In this document: positions 1 to 8,822 of the stretch, piece after piece | How positions within the stretch are numbered: position 1 is the stretch's first letter | How the letters are laid out: every line of letters begins with the position of its first letter | Assembly: GCF_010681825.2 (NCBI RefSeq) | Contig: NZ_CP066776.1 | Location: 2,356,001 to 2,420,000 of the forward strand | DNA: 64,000 nt | DNA from: Sulfuriroseicoccus oceanibius | GTDB lineage: Bacteria > Verrucomicrobiota > Verrucomicrobiia > Verrucomicrobiales > SLCJ01 | Direction: 5' to 3' | Position numbers and translations under genes: made by a program | Notes under the pieces: generated by a model | What the model saw: the letters and a program-made list of their open reading frames with translations, nothing else | Databases searched by the model: none | Told to the model about the DNA's origin: nothing

Positions 1-732
1 CACCAGCACACCATTCTTCATCGTGCGGATCACGCGGCAGCGCAGCCGATCGAGAATGCTCAGCTCATCGATCCGACGCCCGACAAACTTCGGGTTCGTC
101 ATCTTGACCAAGACCGGCAGGATCTTATGAGCCTGCTCTTGTTCTTCATCCAGCTTTCTCCCGATCTCCGCCAGGTCCGCCTTCCTCAATCGCGGCCACA
201 GCTGGACAAACAGAACCACCCCAATCACCCCAAACGGATAGGCAATCGCATACCCTGCCGAAACCAACCCCTGATCAACCCCAGACGAGAAATGCTCCTG
301 AGCCGCCGCCAAGCCCGGCGTACTGGTCAACGCACCCGCAAACACACCCGCCGCCACACTTGGCGACACCCCGAACGCTCCGGCCACCAAGGCCGTCGCC
401 ACACCACCAACGGCCACCACCGCCAGCGCGATCACCGCAAACTGAACACCTCTTTCTTTCAAGGCCCCAAAGAAACGCGAGCCCGCACCAATCCCCACGC
501 AATAAACGAACAACACCAACCCAAAGCTGGTCAGACTCTGGTTCAACGTCACCCCGTAGTGCCCGTACACCAACGCCACGAACATCACCGCCGCACTCCC
601 CAAGCTCACTCCATACACGGAAAAGCGCCCGACAATCAGCCCGATCGCAATCACGCTGAACACCACAAACACCGGGTGGTGCATCAACGGCAAATCAAAC
701 AGCCGGGTCATGAACGAGGCAAATATATCCAT
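1..732 (-). CDS. AspT/YidE-type membrane transporter, N-terminal part
   Basis: The gene runs off the left edge; 244 N-terminal residues are visible. Five or six strongly hydrophobic segments are followed by GALTSTPGLAAAQ, close to the duplicated GxLTSTPxLA signature of the aspartate:alanine exchanger (AspT/YidE/YbjL) family. After about residue 200 comes PKFVGRRIDELSILDRL, which looks like the start of a TrkA-C (RCK_C) domain, as expected in the middle of these roughly 550-residue proteins. It would be an inner-membrane transporter or exchanger; the substrate cannot be told. The ATG at 732 begins MDIFASFMTRL; an in-frame ATG at 744 is an alternative, and neither has a good ribosome binding site. 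The gene diverges from cydA across about 230 bp. Confidence 0.75.
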   Translation of the reverse strand, partial: MDIFASFMTRLFDLPLMHHPVFVVFSVIAIGLIVGRFSVYGVSLGSAAVMFVALVYGHYGVTLNQSLTSFGLVLFVYCVGIGAGSRFFGALKERGVQFAVIALAVVAVGGVATALVAGAFGVSPSVAAGVFAGALTSTPGLAAAQEHFSSGVDQGLVSAGYAIAYPFGVIGVVLFVQLWPRLRKADLAEIGRKLDEEQEQAHKILPVLVKMTNPKFVGRRIDELSILDRLRCRVIRTMKNGVLV

Positions 733-966
733 AGCCGGCAACATCCTACATGCTACGAGCGAAAAAACTGAAAAGTCACGTCCTGCCGAATCCGTAGAGG
801 CCACCGCCTCATCCTGCACGGCAGGCGAAAATCTTTGGCGCATCCCCCCGGCCGCACCTACAGCTCCCAGCTTCACCGCGAAGCCAGCCCGGACGCACCA
901 CTGCCTATCGCCCCTGTCATAAAGGATGTATAGCACCCACGGTCAGAAATTAGAGAGAAGGACACC

Positions 967-2286
967 ATGGACGAATTCCTCTTATCCCGCATTCAGTTCG
1001 CGGCAAACATTACGTTCCACATCCTCTTTCCGACGATCACCATCTCGTTGGGCTGGATCCTGCTTTTCTTCAAGCTCCGCTACCGCAAAACGCGCGACTA
1101 CAAGTGGATGGAGCTCTACTTCTTCTTCACCAAGGTCTTCGCCCTCACCTTCAGCCTGGGCGTGGTCACCGGCGTCACCATGTCGTTCCAGTTCGGCACC
1201 AACTGGCCCGGCTACATGAACACAGTCGGTAATATCGCCGGACCACTGCTCGCCTATGAAGTGCTCACTGCCTTCTTCCTCGAGGCCACATTCCTCGGCG
1301 TCATGCTCTACGGCTTCCGCCGCGTCCCCAGCTGGCTTCACACGCTCGCCACATTCCTTGTCGCCGCGGGCACCACACTCTCCGCATTCTGGATCATCAC
1401 ACTCGACAGCTGGATGCAAACGCCCACCGGTCACGTCATGATCGACGGCGTGGCCCACGCGGAGAACTGGTTGCGCATCATCTTCAACCCATCGATGCCC
1501 TACCGCGTCACCCACACGCTCATCGGCTCAGGACTCACTGCCGCATTCCTCGTCGCCGGTCTGCTCGCCTATCGCGCGCTCAAGGGCGACACCCGGCCGG
1601 CCGTGAAAGCCGGCATCGCCGCCAGCATCCTCATCGCCGCTGCCCTCGGACCACTCCAAGGTCTCGTGGGCGACCTCCACGGAGTCAACACACGCGACCA
1701 CCAACCCGCGAAGCTCGCCGCCATGGAAGCCCTGTGGGAAAGCGGCGACGGCGTGCACCTTTTGCTCTTTGCCGTGCCCGATGAGGAAAACCGCACCAAC
1801 AAGTTCGAGGTCGGCATCCCGAAACTCGGCAGCCTGATCATCACCCGCGATCCCGATGGCCACGTCCAAGGCCTCAATGAGTTCGAAGGCCTTCACCCGC
1901 GCGTCGGCCCGGTCTTCTGGAGTTTCCGCATCATGCTGGGAGTTGGCATGACGATGATCGCCGTTGCGCTTTTCGGCACATTCCTCCTCTGGCGCCGCAA
2001 GCAGTTCCCGCGCTGGTTCCTGAAAGTCCTGATCGCCATGACGTTCTCGGGCTGGGTGGGATCGGTTGCCGGATGGTATGTCACGGAAATTGGCCGTCAA
2101 CCGTGGCTGGTCCAAGGCATCCTGCTCACCAAAGACGCCGTGGCGGACATTCCACCGTCCCACGTCGCGCTCACGCTCACCGCATATCTCGTCACCTATA
2201 CCGTGCTTGGTGCCGCCTACATCGGAGCGCTCTTCTACCTGGCCCGCAAGGAAATGACCACCCAACGCAAGGAGACCCAACCATGA
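967..2286 (+). CDS. cydA: Cytochrome bd ubiquinol oxidase subunit I, short Q-loop (CIO) type
   Basis: Quinol-oxidising subunit of a bd-type terminal oxidase in the inner membrane. The 439 residues carry His18 (high-spin heme b595 ligand), Glu98 and Glu106 (proton path and heme region), His183 and Met323 in FRIM (heme b558 ligands), the Q-loop stretch from GDLHGV to KLAAMEALWE (residues 235-257) and the GRQPW motif. At 439 residues it is much shorter than E. coli CydA (about 520), because the C-terminal half of the Q-loop is reduced, as in the cyanide-insensitive CioA branch. An AGAAGG ribosome binding site precedes the ATG. The stop overlaps the cydB start by 4 bp (ATGA), so the two are translationally coupled. 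No cydX or cydDC genes are adjacent. Confidence 0.95.
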   Translation: MDEFLLSRIQFAANITFHILFPTITISLGWILLFFKLRYRKTRDYKWMELYFFFTKVFALTFSLGVVTGVTMSFQFGTNWPGYMNTVGNIAGPLLAYEVLTAFFLEATFLGVMLYGFRRVPSWLHTLATFLVAAGTTLSAFWIITLDSWMQTPTGHVMIDGVAHAENWLRIIFNPSMPYRVTHTLIGSGLTAAFLVAGLLAYRALKGDTRPAVKAGIAASILIAAALGPLQGLVGDLHGVNTRDHQPAKLAAMEALWESGDGVHLLLFAVPDEENRTNKFEVGIPKLGSLIITRDPDGHVQGLNEFEGLHPRVGPVFWSFRIMLGVGMTMIAVALFGTFLLWRRKQFPRWFLKVLIAMTFSGWVGSVAGWYVTEIGRQPWLVQGILLTKDAVADIPPSHVALTLTAYLVTYTVLGAAYIGALFYLARKEMTTQRKETQP

Positions 2287-3296
2287 ACCTGGAAATCTTT
2301 CAAAACGGCGACTGGCTCCCATACGCCTTCGCTTTCCTCATTGGTGTCTCCATGCTCCTTTACGCGGTGCTCGACGGCTATGACCTCGGCGTCGGCATGC
2401 TCTCGCGCTCGGTGAAACCGGAAGAACGCGACCGCATGATCGCATCCATCGGGCCATTCTGGGACGCCAACGAGACCTGGCTCGTGCTCGGAGTTGGTCT
2501 GCTCCTCGTTGCCTTCCCCACCGCCCACGGCGTCGTACTCGGCCACCTCTACCTCCCGGTCGGACTCATGATGATCGCTCTGATCTTCCGCGGCGTCTCG
2601 TTCGACTTCCGCAAGAAAGTCCCGATCGAACAACAAGGACGCTGGAACCTCGGATTCTTCCTTGGCTCGCTGACCGTCGCACTCACTCAGGGCTACATGG
2701 TCGGACGCTTCGTCATTGGCTTCCAGGAAGGCATCAGCGCCCAACTCTTCGCCTGCTTTTTCGGCCTGCTTGTCGTGGTCGGCTACGTTTTGATGGGCGC
2801 CTGCTGGCTGATCTTGAAAACCGAAGGTGACCTGCAAAAGAAAGCCATCCGCTGGGCCCGACGCGCGATCTGGGCGATGGTGCTTTGCGCGCTACTCAGC
2901 AGCCTCACGGCACCGTTCGTTGCCACGCGCGTCTATGACCGCATGTTCTCGTTCCCCGAGGTCACATTGCTCATCGCGATGCCCCTGCTCTCGATCGTGA
3001 TCACCCTGGTCATGCACGCCATCCTTGGGGTACTCCCACTGGAGAAAGACCGCCTCGCATGGCTCCCGCTGGTGCTCTCGATCAACATCTTCGTCCTCGG
3101 AGGAATCGGACTCGTCTACAGCTTCTACCCATACATCATTCCGGGCCACCTCCTCATCGTCGATGCCGCAGCCGCCCCCGAGTCGCTCATGATCATGCTC
3201 GTCGGCACGCTCATCGTGGTTCCGTTCCTCGTTGGCTACACCGCGCTCGCCTATTGGATCTTCCGCGGCAAAGCCTCCGACCTGCGCTACGACTGA
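2283..3296 (+). CDS. cydB: Cytochrome bd ubiquinol oxidase subunit II
   Basis: Second integral-membrane subunit of the bd oxidase, 337 residues. It opens with MNLEIFQNGDWLPYAFAF and the family hallmark of an early helix followed by LDGYDLGVGML, then the GPFWDANETWLVLG motif and repeated hydrophobic helices. The open frame continues upstream inside cydA, but the ATG at 2283 is preceded by AAGGAG and overlaps the cydA stop as ATGA, which fixes the start. Together with cydA it forms a two-gene operon for quinol oxidation and oxygen reduction, probably at low oxygen or under cyanide or sulfide stress (inferred from the CIO type). A triple octamer repeat lies just after the stop codon. Confidence 0.93.
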   Translation: MNLEIFQNGDWLPYAFAFLIGVSMLLYAVLDGYDLGVGMLSRSVKPEERDRMIASIGPFWDANETWLVLGVGLLLVAFPTAHGVVLGHLYLPVGLMMIALIFRGVSFDFRKKVPIEQQGRWNLGFFLGSLTVALTQGYMVGRFVIGFQEGISAQLFACFFGLLVVVGYVLMGACWLILKTEGDLQKKAIRWARRAIWAMVLCALLSSLTAPFVATRVYDRMFSFPEVTLLIAMPLLSIVITLVMHAILGVLPLEKDRLAWLPLVLSINIFVLGGIGLVYSFYPYIIPGHLLIVDAAAAPESLMIMLVGTLIVVPFLVGYTALAYWIFRGKASDLRYD

Positions 3297-3328
3297 GGCA
3301 GTTCGGCGGTGCTGCAGTGCGGCCCGGC

Positions 3329-3352
3329 TTCAAGACTTCAAGACTTCAAGAC
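3329..3352. repeat. Three tandem copies of an 8-bp unit (TTCAAGAC)
   Basis: Three exact head-to-tail copies of TTCAAGAC lie in the 61-bp convergent spacer between cydB and mpl, followed by a partial TTC. The unit matches the 8-bp unit TGCACGAC of the array at 47369-47416 in six of eight positions. It is not an inverted repeat and no run of T follows, so it is not an obvious terminator. Confidence 0.9.
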
Positions 3353-3357
3353 TTCCC

Positions 3358-4776
3358 CTAGGCCAGCGCATCCAGCAACTTCTGGTGAATTCCACCAAAC
3401 CCGCCGTTGCTCAACACCAACACCACATCGTTCGGTTGCGAATCCTCGGCAATATACGCCACGATCGAATCCACGTCTGGCAACAACGCAGCATCGGTCC
3501 CCGCTGCCGCGATATCATCCACCAACTGGGCCGCATCCAAGCGATCGTTCACCGGGATCTTCGTCGCATCCTCAATCTCCGACACCACCACCTGATCCGC
3601 CCCTTGCAACGCGGCACATAACGGTTGCTGGAAAACCTTACGGCGAGTGGAATTGGAACGCGGCTCGAACACTGCCCAAATCCGGCCGTCCGGATACCGC
3701 TGGCGCATGCTCTTGATCGCCAACGCCACCGCGGTCGGGTGGTGCGCAAAATCATCAATCACCGTCACCCCGTTGACCACGCCACGCACCTCCTGGCGAC
3801 GCGCAATCCCACGGAACGACGCCAAGCCCGCATGCACCTCGTCAGGCGACAACCCACCAAACCGCGCCAATACCACCGCCACCGCCGCATTGCGCACATT
3901 GAACTCACCATCCATCGGCACCTCGTAGCGCTCGCCGTCCAGCGTGAACGCACTGCTACCCGAGCGATAATCGACATCGACAATCCGATGGTCACAAGAT
4001 TCGGCAAAGCCCACGGTTTCCACCGGAGCCGGCGCGCCACTGGCCACGTCGAGACAGTTCGCATCGTCGCCATTGATCACAGCGATTCCATTGCGCGGCA
4101 CCAAGTTGAGCAAACGCCGAAAGCTCAGCTTGATCTCGTCGAGCGAGTTGTAAATATCCGCGTGATCGAACTCGATGTTATTAATCGCCACCGCCTCAGG
4201 CAGGTAGTGATGGAACTTGGAGCGCTTGTCGAAGAACGCAGTGTCGTATTCATCGCCCTCAAGCACCACGAAATCGCCGCCGTTGAAACGAGCACCTGTC
4301 GACAAATTGCGCGGAATCCCGCCAATCATGTACGACGGATCACGTCCCGCGTTCTCAAACAACCACGTCACCATCGATGTTGTGGTCGTCTTGCCATGGG
4401 TGCCGGTCACCACAAAGTTGCGCTTTCCTCGCAGGAAGAACTCTTTGAGTGTCTCAGGCAGCGAAAGGTAGCGCAGCTTGCGCTCGAGCACGCTTTCCAC
4501 CTCCGGATTCCCACGGCTCATCGCATTACCGACTACCACGTAATCCGTGTCGGCCGGAATGTTCTCCGGACTGAAACCTGCAATCAATTCGACCCCCTCG
4601 GACTCCAGGAAAGTCGACATCGGCGGGTACACTTTCTGATCGGATCCAGTCACCCGGTACCCCCGCCTCTTCATCGCAGCGGCCACCGCGCCCATTGCGG
4701 TGCCACAGATCCCGATGAAATGGAAACTTGGCGGAGTAGTGACAGGTTCGTGACCGGCGGATTCGAGCATGGGCAC
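3358..4776 (-). CDS. mpl: UDP-MurNAc:tripeptide ligase (Mpl), peptidoglycan recycling
   Basis: Cytoplasmic Mur-ligase-family enzyme that joins recycled L-Ala-gamma-D-Glu-meso-diaminopimelate to UDP-N-acetylmuramate with ATP. The 472 residues show the FIGICGTAMGAVA N-terminal Rossmann motif (about 21-33), the ATP P-loop VTGTHGKTTTTSM (about 122-134), the NNIEFDHADIY segment typical of Mpl, and the HHPTAVALAIKSMRQRYP plus FEPRSNSTRR motifs of the C-terminal ligase domain. IEFDHADIY and FEPRSNS favour Mpl over MurC. The ATG at 4776 gives MPMLESAG; the ATG two codons later is equally possible. It lies downstream of the HtrA gene on the same strand, 147 bp away. Muropeptide recycling fits the amidase gene at 15296-16072, though the two are not linked. 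Confidence 0.92.
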   Translation of the reverse strand: MPMLESAGHEPVTTPPSFHFIGICGTAMGAVAAAMKRRGYRVTGSDQKVYPPMSTFLESEGVELIAGFSPENIPADTDYVVVGNAMSRGNPEVESVLERKLRYLSLPETLKEFFLRGKRNFVVTGTHGKTTTTSMVTWLFENAGRDPSYMIGGIPRNLSTGARFNGGDFVVLEGDEYDTAFFDKRSKFHHYLPEAVAINNIEFDHADIYNSLDEIKLSFRRLLNLVPRNGIAVINGDDANCLDVASGAPAPVETVGFAESCDHRIVDVDYRSGSSAFTLDGERYEVPMDGEFNVRNAAVAVVLARFGGLSPDEVHAGLASFRGIARRQEVRGVVNGVTVIDDFAHHPTAVALAIKSMRQRYPDGRIWAVFEPRSNSTRRKVFQQPLCAALQGADQVVVSEIEDATKIPVNDRLDAAQLVDDIAAAGTDAALLPDVDSIVAYIAEDSQPNDVVLVLSNGGFGGIHQKLLDALA

Positions 4777-4923
4777 TTTTCTACCCGCGAATCGCCCGCT
4801 TGCAAGACAAACACCGAGGGATTTGCCCCCGGTGCGCCAGAATCACTACTTCTCACTCACCACCGCCCTGCAAATCACAGGCTACCGATCTCCCATTTCT
4901 GATCTCCATTTCAAATTTCAGTG

Positions 4924-6072
4924 CTACCTCCAACGCAGTCGCTGTTGCCCCATCACCGGACGCTGCCCTGCCTTCACGTCGACGTCGCCAATCTCACCTG
5001 CACGCCAGATGGAAAACTTCATCACATCGCCCGGTCGCACTTTGGCAATCTCCAAGCGCAATCGGTTCACTTCATCCACCGGCTCTTCGTTGATGGACAA
5101 AATCACGTCCCCCGCGCGGATCCCTGCCACAAATGCCGGCGAATCCATCACCACCTGACGCACCACCACCCCAGCGTCGTCCAAACCGACCCGCCTCGCG
5201 GCCTCCAAATCGAGCTCGTTCATCACCACGCCCAGGTACCCGCGGCGGATCTCGCCAAACTTCACAATCTGCTCAACCACATCGAGCACCATGTCAGTTG
5301 GGATCGCCAAGCCAATCCCGACATTCCCGCCACTGCGCGACAGAATAGCGGTGTTGATCCCAATCACCCGACCGCGGTTGTCGATCAACGCGCCGCCAGA
5401 ATTCCCGGGATTGATCGACGCGTCGGTCTGAATGAAGTCCTCGTACCCCTGACCACGCGCCACAATCCCCAAGTCGGATCGCCCCGTCGCACTCACAATC
5501 CCCGAAGTCACACTCTGCTCGAGCCCGAACGGCGAACCGATCGCCAAAACCAAATCCCCGGGCTTTACAGTGTCGCTGTCGGCAAACACCGCAGCAGGCA
5601 AATCATCGCCCTCCACCTTCAGCACCGCCAGGTCCGTCGATGGATCCACACCCAACACGCGCGCATGCACCGGCTCCTTCCGCCCCTGGATCTGCACATT
5701 CACTACCGTCGCCCCCTCGATCACATGGTTGTTGGTCACCACAATCCCGGATCGGTTCACCAGCACACCTGAGCCAAGCCCCTGCGGCACAGGCGTTTCG
5801 ATCATATTAATACGCCCGGTGCGTAAGTCGCGCTGGTACTGCCGCGCCATCCGGGAGGTAGCGATACTCACCACCGAGGGCGACACCTTCTCCACAATCG
5901 CTGAATACCCCCCCAGCGGCCCAGTCCGGATCGGCGCCTCGGCCGACACCTGAATCTCATCCATCGCTTGAGGCTCGCGGGCACGGGCGCTGGTCAGACA
6001 AACCACCGCCAGTCCCATTGCCACCACTCCCGCGCCCAACGCGCGCACGCTCGTCCAATGCGTCTTGCTCAT
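4924..6072 (-). CDS. HtrA/DegQ-type periplasmic serine protease with one PDZ domain
   Basis: An exported trypsin-fold protease for damaged or misfolded envelope proteins. Residues 1-31 form a signal peptide or membrane anchor ending near TSARA. The protease domain has the triad His116 (VTNNHVIEG), Asp147 (PSTDLAVLK) and Ser225 (NPGNSGGAL). A single PDZ domain occupies about residues 275-370 (RRGYLGV, GVVVRQVVMDSPAFVAGIRAGDVIL). At 382 residues with one PDZ it resembles DegS/HhoA-like proteins rather than two-PDZ DegP. There is no RseP or sigma-E gene beside it. It diverges from the secreted hydrolase gene at 6449 across a 376-bp spacer. Confidence 0.93.
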   Translation of the reverse strand: MSKTHWTSVRALGAGVVAMGLAVVCLTSARAREPQAMDEIQVSAEAPIRTGPLGGYSAIVEKVSPSVVSIATSRMARQYQRDLRTGRINMIETPVPQGLGSGVLVNRSGIVVTNNHVIEGATVVNVQIQGRKEPVHARVLGVDPSTDLAVLKVEGDDLPAAVFADSDTVKPGDLVLAIGSPFGLEQSVTSGIVSATGRSDLGIVARGQGYEDFIQTDASINPGNSGGALIDNRGRVIGINTAILSRSGGNVGIGLAIPTDMVLDVVEQIVKFGEIRRGYLGVVMNELDLEAARRVGLDDAGVVVRQVVMDSPAFVAGIRAGDVILSINEEPVDEVNRLRLEIAKVRPGDVMKFSIWRAGEIGDVDVKAGQRPVMGQQRLRWR

Positions 6073-6448
6073 GATTTCGGATCTCTACTGATTCTTTAGC
6101 TCAATTCACAGCCAACCTCCGTCGGCAGCCATTACTCCGTCATCCACCAGCCAATTTGTTTATCTCACTGCATGCGACAGAGATCAAACGCCCCCCTTTC
6201 CCCAGCCACAGATGATCACGGATGTTCATAGATCCCCTTTTTCAGCCCCTCAACAACCAACTCAGGCAGGAACGCCAACCATCGCGTTGGCAACGCCCCC
6301 GCCAATCAGCCGCCAGCCTCACTCCGAGACGCCCGCAGTGATGAAGTTTAGCTAGACCTTCAAATTCCGCCTCATCGGCTCCGCCGCGCATCCCCTCATT
6401 GACCTCCAGCCACCACCCATACTAACCATTAACCTCAACACACACCCC
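6073..6448. other. 376-bp divergent intergenic region with a decamer repeat
   Basis: I see no gene here: all frames are broken and no tRNA-like structure is evident. It must hold the promoters of the HtrA gene (leftward) and the hydrolase gene (rightward), but I could not assign -35/-10 boxes with confidence. It contains the degenerate decamer repeat at 6204-6233 and a short GCCAAC/GTTGGC hairpin near 6270-6290. Confidence 0.6.
6204..6233. repeat. Three degenerate 10-bp repeats (NNNCANNGAT)
   Basis: Consecutive decamers AGCCACAGAT, GATCACGGAT and GTTCATAGAT share the pattern NNNCANNGAT; read on the minus strand they run ATCTATGAAC, ATCCGTGATC, ATCTGTGGCT. Similar ATCTGTG-type decamer stretches are, from memory, scattered between genes in several environmental bacterial genomes; their function is not known to me. 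Confidence 0.6.
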
Positions 6449-7348
6449 ATGAAATTCGCAGCACTGACACTCACAACCCTCGCACTAGGCACCAGTATTC
6501 TCTCCGCCGACACCTGGACCCGCGCCAGCGATGGGCGCACCATCACAGCCGACCTACTCGCCTTCAACGCTGAGACAAACCGCGTCACTTTGAAACTCTC
6601 ATCCGGCAAGGAAAGCACGTTCGACGCCAGCATTCTCTCACCTGACGACCAACAACGCCTCGCTCAGTTCGCCGAAGAAGAAGCCAAGCGCATAGAAGCC
6701 TCAAAGCACGGTCGGATGGAATCCCTCACTCCTGAAAATGGAGGCGGCCATAAAATTCACATCTACCGCCCACCCGGCTACATCGACAACTCAGCCGACA
6801 GCAAGACCAGACCTGTCGTGTTTGTCTACCACTATCGGGGCAAATCCCAGGACATTGTCGAACACATGAAACTCACCGCCGACGAACTCGGCTGGGTCGT
6901 GGTCGGAGTCGACGCCTACACCAACACAAAATCCCTGGAAGATCGTTACGACGAACGCCTCGCACAAACCAAGGCCGCATTCGCCTGCGCCCAGCAAGCC
7001 GTCAACTTCGACCCAAACAAGATCGTATTCACCGGCATGTCCGGTGGGTCATGGTGGTCCTTCCAGTCCACCGCCGAAATCGCACCGGAAGCCGCTGGTG
7101 TGATCTCCCATGGCGGCTGGATGGGCAATATGTACGACCAATCCTACCCGCGCAAAATGGCGGTCGCTATCATCAATGGCGACAAGGACAAGAACGCCAT
7201 CTCCTACGAAACCAAGGATACCAACTTCCTGGAGAAGAAAACGCGCGCGAAAGTTCGCGCATGGCACTTCCCCGGCGGGCACGTCATGCCCACACCCGAA
7301 CTCACCCTCGAGGCCGCCCGATGGATTCATGAAACCAAAGGGTTCTAG
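6449..7348 (+). CDS. Secreted alpha/beta hydrolase with SHD1-like N-terminus
   Basis: A 299-residue exported protein. A signal peptide covers residues 1-20 (ending ILSA). Residues 21-72 (DTWTRASDGRTI to LSPDDQQRL) resemble the SHD1-like module (W..SDGR.i.A.l through LS.eDq) found before catalytic domains in many planctomycete and verrucomicrobial exported proteins. The rest is an alpha/beta hydrolase fold with VFVYHYRG as the oxyanion region, nucleophile elbow GMSGG (GxSxG) and a terminal GGH as probable catalytic histidine. It could be a polysaccharide or lipid esterase; the substrate cannot be told. It stands alone, divergent from the HtrA gene and convergent with the gene at 7406-7981. Confidence 0.75.
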   Translation: MKFAALTLTTLALGTSILSADTWTRASDGRTITADLLAFNAETNRVTLKLSSGKESTFDASILSPDDQQRLAQFAEEEAKRIEASKHGRMESLTPENGGGHKIHIYRPPGYIDNSADSKTRPVVFVYHYRGKSQDIVEHMKLTADELGWVVVGVDAYTNTKSLEDRYDERLAQTKAAFACAQQAVNFDPNKIVFTGMSGGSWWSFQSTAEIAPEAAGVISHGGWMGNMYDQSYPRKMAVAIINGDKDKNAISYETKDTNFLEKKTRAKVRAWHFPGGHVMPTPELTLEAARWIHETKGF

Positions 7349-7405
7349 CCCAAACAGATCCCCGATCTACGCGTTGGCGCCCCCTCTCCCCCGGCGCCAA
7401 CCGTA

Positions 7406-7981
7406 TTAGCCCGGCTTTTGCTCAGCCGCCAATTGGCTCATAAACTTCGCAAACCTCCTTTGCCGGGTCTCCGGACGCTTGGCGCTCGTCAATCCGTAGG
7501 CAATCGCATACCGACTGGATTTCGTCAGCGTCTCATAGAAACGCCTCGCCACCGGCTCATTCTCCAGCGCTGCGAGGAAATCCTCCGCCACTTCCATTTC
7601 GCTCGCCACATAGGCATTCTCCCACCGGCCATCCGCTTGGGCCGCACGCACATGCACCAGACCAGGCTCCTTCATCCGCCCCTCAGCAATTAACCGCTCA
7701 ACGTGCTCACGGTTCCGCTTCGACCAGTTGCTCTTGGCTTTCCTCGGCGTGATCCGCTGGAGATACGACATCTCATCCAGCGACTTCTTCACCCCGTCGA
7801 TCCACCCCCAGCACAACGACTCGACGACCACCTCATCCCACGTCACGCTGGCAACCCCAGCCCCCTTCTTGAACATCTTCACCCACAACTCACTCTCACT
7901 AGCGTGGTTCACCTCAAGCCACCGCCCGAGATGGTAAGGGGAAGCAAAGGACAGAACTTTCGCAGGATCGGGAACAGGCAT
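7406..7981 (-). CDS. YdeI/OmpD-associated family protein
   Basis: A 191-residue cytosolic protein. The central part has the family pattern ESLCWGWIDGVKK followed by QRITPRKAKSNWSKRN, and a C-terminal helical region ending ETRQRRFAKFMSQL. Members are called YdeI/OmpD-associated or bacteriocin-protection proteins, but their biochemical role is poorly defined. The frame stays open upstream to a TTG at 8008; I prefer the ATG at 7981, where the protein starts MPVPDPAKVLSF. An AGGAGG sits about 16 nt before this ATG, which is further than usual. Its end faces the secreted hydrolase gene, about 57 bp away. Confidence 0.8.
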   Translation of the reverse strand: MPVPDPAKVLSFASPYHLGRWLEVNHASESELWVKMFKKGAGVASVTWDEVVVESLCWGWIDGVKKSLDEMSYLQRITPRKAKSNWSKRNREHVERLIAEGRMKEPGLVHVRAAQADGRWENAYVASEMEVAEDFLAALENEPVARRFYETLTKSSRYAIAYGLTSAKRPETRQRRFAKFMSQLAAEQKPG

Positions 7982-8070
7982 GGTTTGGAACCTACAGCCT
8001 CCTCGCAATCGGGCAAGGCGCGAACCCCGGCCCCATTGCTCAATGGCAGCACTGGTAAAATAATGACACC

Positions 8071-8733
8071 CTACCTGCGCCTGCGACGAAGCAACACACT
8101 TCCAGCCAGAGCTAACAAGCTCATCGACATAGGCTCAGGAACACTTGCGATAGTGACAGGACCGTTAGACACCCCGCCGCCGCCGGTACCGAACGACAGT
8201 CTGAGCGAGACAAAGTCAGCGGACTGCAGAAATGCGATGGGATCCGTAGAGAGAGCCGTGCTATCAGTTGCCGAAAGGTCGGATACCGACTGCATGGTGA
8301 AGCTGATACTATTGAGCAGATTCTTGTCCCCGCCCAATCCGCCCGACAAATCGGAGAGAAATGGCGTTGGTGTCTGTGGGTCAGCGTACAAGGAATAACC
8401 ATCCCTAGTTCCACTCTCGTCTGTGAAATCGTTCCTCACCTGAAGGTTAAGTCGGTTATAGGTGCGGCCATCACCGTCAAAAAACGAAACCGTCTCACCT
8501 CCGGCCGTAAGCTCAACTTTGATCGGTTCATACTGACCTAGCGACGACAGCCCGCTCTGATCCAACAATCCGTCATCAAAGGAATAAACCACCCTGACTG
8601 CCTCAGTCGCACTCAAGCCCTGGCCGCTAAGATCAACCGTTGTGTCGATTCGGTAACTAATCGTTGCTGCCTGTGCTGCACTAGCAAGTGCGCCTGCGGT
8701 AACGATACTGGTGATGAGACGCTTGGATTTCAT
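8071..8733 (-). CDS. PEP-CTERM exported protein
   Basis: A 220-residue secreted protein with a signal peptide (residues 1-22, ending AAQA) and the sorting tail VPEPMSMSLLALAGSVLL followed by RRRRR, i.e. PEP motif, one transmembrane helix and a basic end. Such tails are processed by an exosortase (EpsH/XrtA type), and the proteins usually belong to the exopolysaccharide or outer-surface layer. The middle, rich in Ser, Thr, Asp and Gly, looks beta-stranded and I do not recognise a specific domain. No exosortase gene is in the window. It lies downstream of lepB on the same strand, 188 bp away, with a hairpin in between. Confidence 0.88.
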   Translation of the reverse strand: MKSKRLITSIVTAGALASAAQAATISYRIDTTVDLSGQGLSATEAVRVVYSFDDGLLDQSGLSSLGQYEPIKVELTAGGETVSFFDGDGRTYNRLNLQVRNDFTDESGTRDGYSLYADPQTPTPFLSDLSGGLGGDKNLLNSISFTMQSVSDLSATDSTALSTDPIAFLQSADFVSLRLSFGTGGGGVSNGPVTIASVPEPMSMSLLALAGSVLLRRRRR

Positions 8734-8822
8734 AGGGAATATCAGGGGCTTTCGCTACAGATTCACTACCTCCGCCCAGCCTAGTCAGCGACGCGGAGTG
8801 GCCCACTTTAGGACCATGGCAC

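Noticed and set aside
127-771. Plus-strand 214-codon frame at the left edge
   Set aside because: Opposite the truncated AspT-type transporter, whose reverse frame has clear membrane helices and family motifs.
3625-4902. 425-codon plus-strand open frame opposite mpl
   Set aside because: His/Arg-rich antisense shadow of mpl with no recognisable motif.
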